64,000 bases of DNA from the NCBI RefSeq assembly GCF_012911865.1, contig NZ_JAAXYH010000002.1:186001-250000 (forward strand). The letters are read 5' to 3'. Origin of the DNA: Shewanella salipaludis. Lineage in GTDB: Bacteria; Pseudomonadota; Gammaproteobacteria; Enterobacterales; Shewanellaceae. A model generated the notes under the pieces. It made no database searches. It saw only the letters and a list, made by a program, of their open reading frames with translations, and was not told the origin of the DNA. The stretch's first letter is position 1, and each line of letters starts with the position of its first letter. The translations under genes were made by a program, and so were the position numbers. This document shows, one piece after another, positions 36,574 through 45,179 of the stretch.

Positions 36574-36583
36574 TGACTACACC

Positions 36584-36934
36584 TTATTCCGACCAGACGG
36601 CATATTCGTTGCCGTTGATGTCGCTGAAATGAAATCTGCGACCACCGGGAAAACTGAAGATGGCTTTCACCAGAGTGCCGCCGGCATCGAGCACGTCCTG
36701 CTGGGTCTGCTCCAGTTTCGCACTGTAGAGCACGATCAGCGGACAACCCTGGGCCAGGTTAAAACTCTGGGGCGATTGATAAAAGCCGCCGGTGATCCCC
36801 GCATCGAGGAAACAGCTGTATTCGGGACCATAGTCCTGGAACTGCCAGCCAAACACCCGGCCGAAGAAGTCCTTGGTCCCAGGCAAATCTTTCACCGGAA
36901 TTTCGAGGTAATTGATACTGTTATGACGATTCAT
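36584..36934 (-). CDS. VOC (glyoxalase/bleomycin-resistance) family protein
   Basis: This 116-residue vicinal-oxygen-chelate protein has the paired beta-alpha-beta-beta-beta modules INYLEIPVKDLPGTKDFFG and SFPGGRRFHFSDINGNEYAVWSE. GGAG precedes the start. It probably binds a metal or small ligand; substrate unknown. It forms a pair with the tautomerase gene. Confidence 0.85.
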   Translation of the reverse strand: MNRHNSINYLEIPVKDLPGTKDFFGRVFGWQFQDYGPEYSCFLDAGITGGFYQSPQSFNLAQGCPLIVLYSAKLEQTQQDVLDAGGTLVKAIFSFPGGRRFHFSDINGNEYAVWSE

Positions 36935-36977
36935 CCGCCGCTCCTTATGTTGAACTCTTTGCTGGAAAGTATGAGGT

Positions 36978-36999
36978 AAAAACGGGAGCCTGGGCTCCC
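36978..36999 (-). terminator. Intrinsic terminator of the DUF445 gene
   Basis: On the minus strand GGGAGC-CCAG-GCTCCC followed by GTTTTT. Confidence 0.8.
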
Positions 37000-37017
37000 A
37001 TCACGAGTGTCATCAGC

Positions 37018-37740
37018 TTAGTGCTGGATGAAGGCGGCGGCAAGGCCAATCAAGCCACCGAAGACCCCACCCCAGACCACCAGCCAGCCCAGATGTGTCT
37101 TGATCATTTCCTGCACTATCTGCTTAACCATCTGCGGCGTCAGCTCATCCAGGCGCTGACTGACGATTTTCTCTACCTTATGGCGCATGTCCGCCAGCAC
37201 ATTCGGCTGCTCCAGCTCCTCTTTGAGCAACTCGAAGAAAGCCTCACTCTGGGCCAGTTCGGTCAGGGACACTTTCATCTTGGCGATGAAAGGCTCCTTG
37301 AGTGGCACCAAGGCCTCGGTGCCACCGAACATGGCCAACATGCCGCCGAAGGAGGACTGGGCCACGGTACTGACCAAGGCATCGAAGGCCGGCGCCAGAT
37401 CGACCTTCTCTATCACAGGGGTCAGATCCAGCTGTCCCACGCCGGACTCTTTTTCCGACAGGAACCTGTCGATATTCTCGTCGGTAAAGAACTGCTTCAT
37501 CATCAGGTGTGAGATCCCGGCCTTAAACTCTTCGAACCGCGATGGCACCACGCCCGAGCCATAGAGACCAGGCACTTTTTCGAACAACATGTACACGGCC
37601 AACCAGTTGGTCACGGCTCCCGACAAGGCAAACAGCCCAACTGTCAGCACCAAGACATTGTTCAATCCATAACCAGCCAAAACCAGGATGGCTGCGATAA
37701 GATTTGTTGTCACACTCTTATTCAATCTCTGTATCCCCAT
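37018..37740 (-). CDS. DUF445 family membrane protein
   Basis: A 240-residue protein from ATG 37740; an upstream GTG (37761) is possible. Two hydrophobic segments at the N-terminus (NLIAAILVLAGYGLNNVLVL and TVGLFALSGAVTNWLAVYML) and one at the C-terminus (LVVWGGVFGGLIGLAAAF) flank a soluble amphipathic region. The signature ALSGAVTNWLAVYMLFEKVPGL is typical of DUF445 (YheB-like) proteins. Function is unknown; inner-membrane location is inferred. Confidence 0.88.
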   Translation of the reverse strand: MGIQRLNKSVTTNLIAAILVLAGYGLNNVLVLTVGLFALSGAVTNWLAVYMLFEKVPGLYGSGVVPSRFEEFKAGISHLMMKQFFTDENIDRFLSEKESGVGQLDLTPVIEKVDLAPAFDALVSTVAQSSFGGMLAMFGGTEALVPLKEPFIAKMKVSLTELAQSEAFFELLKEELEQPNVLADMRHKVEKIVSQRLDELTPQMVKQIVQEMIKTHLGWLVVWGGVFGGLIGLAAAFIQH

Positions 37741-37904
37741 GCTAAAAACCGGCCAAACCACGCGGCCAAGGTCGTCGGCTCAATGCGTCGCCGACGAAAA
37801 CCGTCGTATATTATCAACTTCATAGGGGATTAAACACAGCTAATCTCTGCCGCCTGGGCAGAGAACCCGGCCGAGCCATGACATAGGGCATGAGGCATCT
37901 GAGG

Positions 37905-38921
37905 TTAACTCCTGGGGTACTTGCGCAGGTCCTGATAATCGAACGCCAACAGATGGATCTTGTCGAAGGCGACACCATTGAGAAACGCCCACTCCTGCCC
38001 CTTGGCAACCTGTTGCGGTTCTCCACAGAGATAGATGCGATGCTCCCGGGTCACCCTATGGCGGGCGGCAACCAGCTCCAGGACATCTCCCAGCACTATC
38101 CTATGTCCATCCACCTTGGCCTGCTCGGCCGGCGCAGTAACGCAGCCCTGATAATGAAAGTTGGGTTGCGCCAACATGAGCTTGAGCAGTTCTCTATGCC
38201 AGTAGAGATCGTCGCAATACCTGCCGCTGTGGTACAGATAAATAGGCCCCCTATGCCCGAGCGCTATCGCCTCACGCACTATCCCGAGCGCCGGCCCAAG
38301 GCCGGCACCGCCCGCCACCAGCAGCAGGCTATCGGCCCCGTATTCGGGCCGATAGCAGCATTCCCCCCAGGGCCCCTGGACGCCGAGGGTCTCACCTACC
38401 CTGACCTTGTGATAGAGCCATTCGCTCATCAGGCCTGGATGTTTATGACGTATATGCAACTCGAAGGTGCCGGTGTCGGGCAGGCTGGCGATGGCATAGC
38501 TGCGCATCAGGCCATCACTGCGGCGAAGGTTAATACACTGACCGGCACGGAAAACCACAGCGGCAGTTGGCTTGATGATGAGTTTGACTATGGTGTCTGA
38601 CATCAGCTGTTTGTCCACCAGATGCGCCGGCACGAACAACTCATCGACAAGGGGGGATGCCAATTTTAAATAATCACTCGGATAACATTGGCAAGCATAG
38701 ATATAACCCGCCTGGGTTAACGCTTCACTCAAGCCCCGCTGGGCACCGAACGAAATATCCCCTTCCAGATGACGCACCAAACAACTGCGACAACGCCCCT
38801 TCTTACAGGAAAACTTCATCGGCAGCCCCTGGCGTACCAAGGCATCCAACACAGTTTCCCCTGGCTTGGCGGTATAAGCCTCATCATTCCAGTAAAATAA
38901 TGTCATTGCCTTTATATCCAT
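37905..38921 (-). CDS. Fused [2Fe-2S] ferredoxin and flavin reductase
   Basis: This 338-residue electron-transfer protein has two parts. Residues 1-90 form a plant-type ferredoxin with cluster ligands C39, C44, C47 and C77 (SCKKGRCRSC, YACQ). Residues about 100-338 form a ferredoxin-NADP reductase-like module with a flavin-binding RSYAIASL motif and the NAD(P)-binding LLVAGGAGLGPALGI. This is the layout of oxygenase reductase components (BenC or CDP-6-deoxyglucose reductase type). No oxygenase is adjacent, so the partner is unknown. It may feed electrons to a distant enzyme. Confidence 0.88.
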   Translation of the reverse strand: MDIKAMTLFYWNDEAYTAKPGETVLDALVRQGLPMKFSCKKGRCRSCLVRHLEGDISFGAQRGLSEALTQAGYIYACQCYPSDYLKLASPLVDELFVPAHLVDKQLMSDTIVKLIIKPTAAVVFRAGQCINLRRSDGLMRSYAIASLPDTGTFELHIRHKHPGLMSEWLYHKVRVGETLGVQGPWGECCYRPEYGADSLLLVAGGAGLGPALGIVREAIALGHRGPIYLYHSGRYCDDLYWHRELLKLMLAQPNFHYQGCVTAPAEQAKVDGHRIVLGDVLELVAARHRVTREHRIYLCGEPQQVAKGQEWAFLNGVAFDKIHLLAFDYQDLRKYPRS

Positions 38922-39178
38922 TACAGGACCCGCAGTAGAGCCCCAATCCCTGTGACCCTTTAAGATGTAATCGATTTAACTCATTGTCAATAAAAGGTTA
39001 AATATTAACTTAGCCTGAGTTGTCCCCTGAGCTATATTTAAGCACAACAGGCACACTCTTTCGGTATTTCTGCTGCTAAAGCATATTTTCAGCCCATGAT
39101 ATTCGTTAGAATAGCGACAATTCCCCGGTAATCGGCACTTGTTAAGTCATTCAAACTTTTCGGATACTGACATTGGTT

Positions 39179-42100
39179 ATGCGCATTAAACTCTCATCGT
39201 TCACCCAAAGATTTTTCCGCCTGCCGCGCGCTATGCGTGTCGCCGGTTACTGCCTGTTAGGCTATTTACTCTATGCCGCCCTGCTGGGGCTGTTGACGCC
39301 TTACCTACTCAAGACCCAGGCGCCGGCCAAACTGAGCGAGCTGCTGGGTCGCCCCGTCAGCATAGCCGAGATAAAGATCAACCCCTTCCTGCTCGATGCC
39401 GAGATACGTCGGTTCAGAGTCGATGCAGTGGATCACGCCGACTTTGCCGCCATAGATCGCCTCAGCGTCGAGGTCAATTTTTGGCGCTCCGTTTTCCAGC
39501 AGACCCTGGATCTCGAAAGGCTGCAGATAGCAGGCTTGTCTGCCAACCTGGCCAGACTGAGCGATGCGCCACAAGCCAGTTTCAATTTCAGCGACCTACT
39601 CACCCGTTTCCAGAGCGAGGCGCCGCCGGCAACTCCCGCAGCCGAGACGGCGGCATTAATGCCGGTCAAGATAGCCGACTTTGAGTTGACGGGCGCCACA
39701 CTGCGACTCGAAGACAAGGTCACCGGCGGTATACTCAGCTATCCGGAGATCAATCTGCAGCTGACGCAATTCGACAGCCGGGGGTTGCTGGCCAGGGCCG
39801 AGGCAGATGCCAGGGCGATCAACAGCTATGCCCTGCAGATCGATGATCAGGATGAAGCCAGGATAGGGCTGCAGGGGCAATTTCAGTTGCAACCGCTGCG
39901 GGTCATGGGCGAGCTGCAGCTGGAGCGGCTGCAACTCACGCGCTTCTGGCCCTTTGTCGCCGCCGAATTCGCCGCCAGGCTCGACAGTGGTCAACTGGGG
40001 CTAAAGAGCCACTACCAGCTGAGCCAAGATAAGGACCAACAGCTGCAACTGCAAAGCGACCAGGGACACTTGAGCCTGGAGCGGCTCGAGTTCAGCCATA
40101 GGGAGCAGACGCTCCTGGTGCTGCCTGAATTTGTGTTGGACGACATAGCAGTGGATCTTGCCGCCCAGCGGGTCACCATAGCCGACAGCCGCACCCGGGG
40201 GCTGATGCTCAAGGCCGCCATAGACAAGGACGGGGTGGATCTGCTGCCGCTGTTCATGCCCAAGTTTTTGGCCCTCTCTCAGCAAGAGTCACCCAAAGCC
40301 GCGCAGGTGAAGCCAGAACCACAGGCAGAAGCGCAAACCGCCACTGAGATGGCGTCAGACGCCGCGACCGGCAACATCACAGCCAAAGCCGCTGCCGAGG
40401 CCAATTGGCTGGTGACCTTAGGCGGCTTCACCCTGCAGGACTATGACATCAACCTCAGCGAGCAAGGGCTCGCCCAGACGCAAGTGCAATGGCGCATCTA
40501 CCCGCTGAACTTAAGCACGGGCGAGATCCGCAGCGACTTGAGTCAGGCTGTCGACTATGAACTGTCGCTGGAGCTCAACCAACAGGGCAAACTGCAGGCC
40601 CAGGGCCGGGCCGATCTGCTGCAGCAAACCCTAGACACCAAGATAGCGCTGACACAGCTGGCATTGGCGCAATTTGAGCCCTATATCAGTCCTTTCCTGA
40701 GCATAGACATAGACTCAGGCTCGCTCAGCACCCAGGGCGAGTTGCGTGCCGATGCCGCCGGCAAGGCCATCTATAAAGGATCGGCCCGGGTCGATGAACT
40801 GCTGATAAGAGACAAGCAGCTTAAGGCACCCTTGCTGCAATGGCAGTCTTTGGCCGTCGAGCAGCTGGCGTTCGATGCCGGCGCCCGGCAACTGACGATT
40901 GACACCCTCGCCTTCGCCGAGCCCTATGCCAAGGTCATCATAGCCGAAGACAGGAGCACCAACATAGGCAACCTGGTCGTCGCCCAAGCGGCGCAGCCGT
41001 CGGCCGCCGAGGCGGCAACCCCAGTGACTGCCCAAGCCGAGTCCGGGGAAACATCCACAAAAGATGCAACGGCCGCTGAAGATTTCAACGTCACTATCGA
41101 TCAGATAAGCTTCGCCAATGGCTCGGCCTTCTTCGCCGACAACAGCATCAGCCCCAATTTCGCCGCCAGCATAGAAAGCCTGGAAGGCCAGATAAGCGCC
41201 TTGTCCTCCACCCCAGGCACCAAGGCCTCCGTGGATATCCGGGGCAAGATAGACAAGTATGCCCCTGTGACCCTCAAGGGCGACATCAATCCCCTGCTGG
41301 AGCAACCTTTCCTGGATCTCGATCTCGACTTTAAGAATGTCGAGCTGACCTCGGTCAATCCCTATTCGGGTACGTATGCGGGATATTACATAGACAAGGG
41401 GCAGCTGTCCCTGGCACTCAATTATCAGCTGGAAAACAACCAACTCAAGGGCAAGAACCACCTGGTTATAGATCAGCTGGAACTGGGGAAACCCAGCGAC
41501 AGCGATCTGGCGACCAGCCTGCCGGTCACCCTGGCGGTGGCACTGTTGCAGGACAGGAACGGGGTCATAGATCTCGGGATGGAAGTCTCAGGCGATCTCG
41601 ATTCACCGGATTTCAGCATAGGTGGCATAGTGCTGACCGCCTTCACCAATGTGATCACCAAGGCTGTGACCGCCCCCTTCTCCCTGTTGGCCGGCTTGTT
41701 CGGCTCGGAAGAAGCCCTGGACAAGATCCACTTTGCCGCAGGCATGGCGACGCTGGAGGCCAGTGAAGGCGAGAAGCTGGCAATCCTGGCCAAGGCACTG
41801 GCGGATCGTCCCAAGCTCACCGTGAGCATAATGGCGGGAGTCGATGCCAAAAACGACAGCCAAGCCTTGGCCGAAGCACAAATGAAACGCCAACTGGCAG
41901 AAATCGCCGCCATAGAGGTCGAGGCGTTGCCGGCCAAGCTCAGCGCCAGTCACTTCCCCATCCAGGGCCCCTTATCCGTGGCGCTGCAGCAACTGTATCT
42001 ACGCCTGTTGGAGGCTGAGCCGGCGGACATCAAGGCCAAGATCCTCGCCGAGGCCGGCGAACAGGAGCTGACCGAAGAGACACTGCTGACCCGCTGGCAC

Positions 42101-42304
42101 CTGGCACTCTACAATCTATGCCGCAACGCCATCAAGCTTGGCGAAGACGACTTGGGCGATTTGGCCCAGGCGAGATCCAAGGCGGTCAAAGCCTATCTGG
42201 TCGACACCCAGGGCGTGGCTCCCGAACGTGTATTCCTGTTGGAGAGCCGCATCAATCTCAGCCAGAATGCCCAGGAGGCCCAACTGACCTTAGGCGCAGA
42301 ATGA
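39179..42304 (+). CDS. DUF748 (AsmA-like) protein
   Basis: A large envelope protein of 1041 residues. One N-terminal membrane helix (about 20-45, AGYCLLGYLLYAALLGLLTP) is followed by long beta-rich repeats seen in AsmA/DUF748 proteins, proposed to form a hydrophobic groove for lipid transport between membranes. The region LASDLPVTLAVALLQD-like, SGDLDSPDFSIGGIVL and a C-terminal OmpA-like segment (ARSKAVKAYLVDTQGV) match the family. ATG 39179 is chosen over TTG 39173. No operon partner is present. Confidence 0.87.
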   Translation: MRIKLSSFTQRFFRLPRAMRVAGYCLLGYLLYAALLGLLTPYLLKTQAPAKLSELLGRPVSIAEIKINPFLLDAEIRRFRVDAVDHADFAAIDRLSVEVNFWRSVFQQTLDLERLQIAGLSANLARLSDAPQASFNFSDLLTRFQSEAPPATPAAETAALMPVKIADFELTGATLRLEDKVTGGILSYPEINLQLTQFDSRGLLARAEADARAINSYALQIDDQDEARIGLQGQFQLQPLRVMGELQLERLQLTRFWPFVAAEFAARLDSGQLGLKSHYQLSQDKDQQLQLQSDQGHLSLERLEFSHREQTLLVLPEFVLDDIAVDLAAQRVTIADSRTRGLMLKAAIDKDGVDLLPLFMPKFLALSQQESPKAAQVKPEPQAEAQTATEMASDAATGNITAKAAAEANWLVTLGGFTLQDYDINLSEQGLAQTQVQWRIYPLNLSTGEIRSDLSQAVDYELSLELNQQGKLQAQGRADLLQQTLDTKIALTQLALAQFEPYISPFLSIDIDSGSLSTQGELRADAAGKAIYKGSARVDELLIRDKQLKAPLLQWQSLAVEQLAFDAGARQLTIDTLAFAEPYAKVIIAEDRSTNIGNLVVAQAAQPSAAEAATPVTAQAESGETSTKDATAAEDFNVTIDQISFANGSAFFADNSISPNFAASIESLEGQISALSSTPGTKASVDIRGKIDKYAPVTLKGDINPLLEQPFLDLDLDFKNVELTSVNPYSGTYAGYYIDKGQLSLALNYQLENNQLKGKNHLVIDQLELGKPSDSDLATSLPVTLAVALLQDRNGVIDLGMEVSGDLDSPDFSIGGIVLTAFTNVITKAVTAPFSLLAGLFGSEEALDKIHFAAGMATLEASEGEKLAILAKALADRPKLTVSIMAGVDAKNDSQALAEAQMKRQLAEIAAIEVEALPAKLSASHFPIQGPLSVALQQLYLRLLEAEPADIKAKILAEAGEQELTEETLLTRWHLALYNLCRNAIKLGEDDLGDLAQARSKAVKAYLVDTQGVAPERVFLLESRINLSQNAQEAQLTLGAE

Positions 42305-42458
42305 GCCAGGACCCGCCGGCAGCCCTGATGGTTTGCCGGCGGGCCCTGTTCGCCGGGTCCTCACCCTTTGCTTTTCTGCCTTTGTCCTTTTAAGCCCCAT
42401 CCCCTTGGGTTACACTCTGCGACTTTCAACACAGCACAGATTGGATTAAAGGTAACCT

Positions 42459-42815
42459 ATGTTTATTATTCGCTGGCTCTTGGGCCGGATTATTTTAACC
42501 CTTAACTTTATCTTCGCCCCCAAGAAACCCCGACGTCCGCAGGCGGAGCAAGCGGCGCTCGATGCCCAGACCCAAGGCCTGTCCCTGTATCAATATCCTG
42601 CCTGTCCCTTTTGCGTCAAGGTGCGCCGTGCCGTTCGCCGTCAAGGGTTGAACATAGCGACTATCGATGCCAAACAAGCCGCCAACAAAGACACCTTGGT
42701 CAGCCAGGGCGGCAAACTTCAGGTGCCTTGCCTGAGGATCGAGACCGATGGTCAGGTAACCTGGCTGTATGAGTCATCCGAGATCATAGACTATCTCGAA
42801 CTCAAATTTGCCTAG
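42459..42815 (+). CDS. Membrane-anchored glutaredoxin-like protein
   Basis: The 118 residues begin with a hydrophobic segment (MFIIRWLLGRIILTLNFIFA) and a basic linker, followed by a glutaredoxin domain with CPFC (C49, C52), VPCLRIE and YESSEIIDYLE. The last pattern is that of glutathione-S-transferase N-terminal/glutaredoxin proteins. It would present a cytosolic thiol-disulfide site at the membrane. AAAGG precedes the ATG. Confidence 0.88.
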   Translation: MFIIRWLLGRIILTLNFIFAPKKPRRPQAEQAALDAQTQGLSLYQYPACPFCVKVRRAVRRQGLNIATIDAKQAANKDTLVSQGGKLQVPCLRIETDGQVTWLYESSEIIDYLELKFA

Positions 42816-42911
42816 CCCTGATTTGCCTAGCTCAGAGTTGGCCTGGTTCAGGCGCTCAAAATCGCAGCTCATGATAGCGCGTCATGACAGAGTCTCATGA
42901 CAGAGAGCCCT

Positions 42912-42937
42912 AATGTGCCCACGCCTGTGGGCACATT
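42912..42937. terminator. Terminator hairpin between convergent glutaredoxin and permease genes
   Basis: AATGTGCCCAC-GCCT-GTGGGCACATT, an 11-bp perfect stem with a weak GCTTT tail. Confidence 0.7.
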
Positions 42938-42971
42938 GCTTTCCGTCAAAACTCCGGCTGAGAGGCCAAGA

Positions 42972-43661
42972 TCACTGGCGCCAGAAATAGGCCCGGTCCG
43001 AATAGTCATACAGCCAGAGTGGCCTATATACCACCAACAGAGTCACCGCCATGCCATTGAGCAGCGCCTCGGGAAAACCCAGCAGCGGGATCAAGAGCAG
43101 GTAATTATCCACCAGGGTCGGCCAATCATAGTCTGTGGCCAGCAAGAGCCAGAGCGCCCAACCCAACTCATGAGTCACCATGGAGAGGCCGGCGTTGATG
43201 AAGGCACCGCAGAAGATAAACACGAACAGATTGCGCGGCAACTTGTGGTAAGTCCAGCTGTAGAACGCGAAGCTGAGCCCCAGAGGCAGACACACACCGA
43301 ACAGGGCATAGGCCCCCATTGCCGCGGGTTGCTTGAACAGCAAGAGGCTGAAAAATGCCACCGGCAGCAGCAAGGCGACACAGCTCAGGCGCCAGCCGAA
43401 CATCAGCATGCAAGTGACCAGCCCGAGAAAATGTGCATCCAGGCCTGGCATGATGCTGGCGTTAAGCAACCATAAGCCATTGATGCCAACCAGGATCAAC
43501 AACAACCGCGACTGCTGCGACCTATCCGCCAACAGCGACTTGATATCCTCTGCCGGCCAGATGAGCTTCAGCCACAGGAGCAATAGCCCCAGCGCTATGG
43601 CATCGGCCCGGGTGAATTGCCAATCTATGTCGGCGAACAGATGTGACCAATAGTCAATCAA
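42972..43661 (-). CDS. Polytopic membrane protein, CbiM/energy-coupling permease-like
   Basis: This 229-residue protein has about seven hydrophobic segments. ASIMPGLDAHFLGLVTCMLM and GFPEALLNGMAVTLLVVYRP resemble the CbiM-type substrate-binding permeases of cobalt/nickel transporters. The N-terminal Met-His motif needed for metal binding in CbiM is absent, so it may be a relative with another role. It is a single gene. Confidence 0.65.
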   Translation of the reverse strand: MIDYWSHLFADIDWQFTRADAIALGLLLLWLKLIWPAEDIKSLLADRSQQSRLLLILVGINGLWLLNASIMPGLDAHFLGLVTCMLMFGWRLSCVALLLPVAFFSLLLFKQPAAMGAYALFGVCLPLGLSFAFYSWTYHKLPRNLFVFIFCGAFINAGLSMVTHELGWALWLLLATDYDWPTLVDNYLLLIPLLGFPEALLNGMAVTLLVVYRPLWLYDYSDRAYFWRQ

Positions 43662-43772
43662 AGCTATCCCCTTTACATCCCTGCGTGGATTAAAAACCTC
43701 ATCAGCTGATATTACACCTTATTTTAAGGTAATCTGCTTGACTAAGATCATGACGTTTTTAATGGACCTCGG

Positions 43773-44225
43773 ATGAATCAGCACTTTACCCGGATAATCT
43801 TGCTCACTTGCGGCCTGTTGTGCGGCTGCAGCAACACCCTGGATCCTGGCGAGTATGCCGGCAAGCTCAAGGACAGGCTCGCCACCGACATCAAGGACAA
43901 TGGCCTGAAACTCTTTACCTACAGCGCCAGGCTGGTCGACGCCCCGTTGCCTGACGCGAGCGATGCCGGGGAACGGCCACTGCGCGCTGCCGGACGTATG
44001 AGCCCCAAAGATAGGCAGCAGGCCGCGGCGCACCAAGCGCAGGCATTGGCAGACTGGGCGGCCCAAATAGAACTTGGGTTAGGAAAAACCCTGGAGATGA
44101 CCGGCTATTGCCGTCAGGGTTACATAGAGCTCTATCGCTCGATAGCCTATGGTCGAGGTGAAATTCACGGCGAGTGCAACGAAGGGGCCGATGCCGGCGA
44201 CAGGCAAAAATTTACCCTGCAATGA
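43773..44225 (+). CDS. Small hypothetical lipoprotein
   Basis: A 150-residue predicted lipoprotein (signal LLTCGLLCGC, acylated C19) with no recognised domain. The mature part is rich in charged and Ala residues (SPKDRQQAAAHQAQALADWA) and has a Cys pair (GYCRQGY, GECNEG) that may form a disulfide. Confidence 0.75.
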   Translation: MNQHFTRIILLTCGLLCGCSNTLDPGEYAGKLKDRLATDIKDNGLKLFTYSARLVDAPLPDASDAGERPLRAAGRMSPKDRQQAAAHQAQALADWAAQIELGLGKTLEMTGYCRQGYIELYRSIAYGRGEIHGECNEGADAGDRQKFTLQ

Positions 44226-44276
44226 GCAACGGACTGAAGCGCAGCCGAGCCCAAATACGGGTCGCTGGCCTCAGCC

Positions 44277-44594
44277 TCAACATAGCTTGAAACAGATCAT
44301 ATACAGGGATTTCTCATCCGGATAGATGCGGCTAATCACCGCCAGCAGCTCGTCCAGCGGCATGTTTTCCTGCAACGCATGCCGTTCATCTATGTCGTCT
44401 ACTTCGAGCGGGGTCACAGACAAGATCTGAATATTGCAGAACCAGCGGCCGGTTTCGAAGGTCGAAACACTCACTATCTCGCCGGGCAAGAAATCCGCCT
44501 CGGCATGGTTCCTGATGGTGATAGTCTTGGCGCCACTGAGAATATCCTTTTCAAATCTATGATAAAAAGTCATTTGCTTTAGGGGTCGAGTCAT
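44277..44594 (-). CDS. yqfB: N4-acetylcytidine amidohydrolase YqfB
   Basis: This ASCH-domain protein (105 residues) matches E. coli YqfB, which hydrolyses N4-acetylcytidine. The catalytic set is conserved: K23 and T26 in GAKTITIRN and E76 in HALQENM. It is probably a nucleoside salvage enzyme in the cytosol. Single gene. Confidence 0.88.
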   Translation of the reverse strand: MTRPLKQMTFYHRFEKDILSGAKTITIRNHAEADFLPGEIVSVSTFETGRWFCNIQILSVTPLEVDDIDERHALQENMPLDELLAVISRIYPDEKSLYMICFKLC

Positions 44595-44775
44595 GCGCCA
44601 GCTCCTTAGGGTCTATGCAGATATTCCAGTTTCATCCAAACCTAAGCTTACTCAATAGATGGGATCGAAGCAAAACATGGTCAGCCGCCTCGGTTTACGT
44701 TAGAATTCGCCCCTGATTGCGCCGCCGGCCGCAGCGACGGTTCCCCTATCGTCGCCAAAGTATGTAAGAGACAGA

Positions 44776-45030
44776 ATGAACAAGAAACAAAAGATCATCA
44801 AGAAACTGGCAAAGCGCGCCAAAGCCAGACAGAACAAGGTCGAGGTCACCAGTGTCGGTGTCTCAGGCAAAGAGCGCTACATCTCCAAGGCCGAGCGGGC
44901 GCGTTTAGCCGCGCAGGCCGACGCTGCGGAAGTCAACGCTGCGGAAGCCAATGCCCCTGAAACCGAAGCCGCGGAAAGCCCGGGCACAGAAGCCGTTCCG
45001 GCAACTGCCACAGGCGACAACCAAGCCTGA
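44776..45030 (+). CDS. DUF2986 protein
   Basis: An 84-residue protein whose N-terminal half is very basic (MNKKQKIIKKLAKRAKARQN) and carries the DUF2986 motif SGKERYISKAERARL. The C-terminal half is a low-complexity Ala/Glu tail. It is common in marine gammaproteobacteria, with function unknown; nucleic-acid binding is plausible from composition only. A terminator follows. Confidence 0.85.
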   Translation: MNKKQKIIKKLAKRAKARQNKVEVTSVGVSGKERYISKAERARLAAQADAAEVNAAEANAPETEAAESPGTEAVPATATGDNQA

Positions 45031-45065
45031 TATCCCCGCTCCGAGTCCCGGAGTGTTTGCCAAGT

Positions 45066-45096
45066 TGAACCCGGCCCTGTCCGGGTTCAGTCTTAT
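45066..45096 (+). terminator. Intrinsic terminator of the DUF2986 gene
   Basis: TGAACCCGG-CCCTGT-CCGGGTTCA followed by GTCTTATTT. Confidence 0.7.
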
Positions 45097-45179
45097 TTAT
45101 CCCCATATGCTTCATCATGCCCAGAGCACTCTCGGTAGTGCTTGCGATAGCGCTCTCAGCATCAGGGCTCGCCGCTCCG

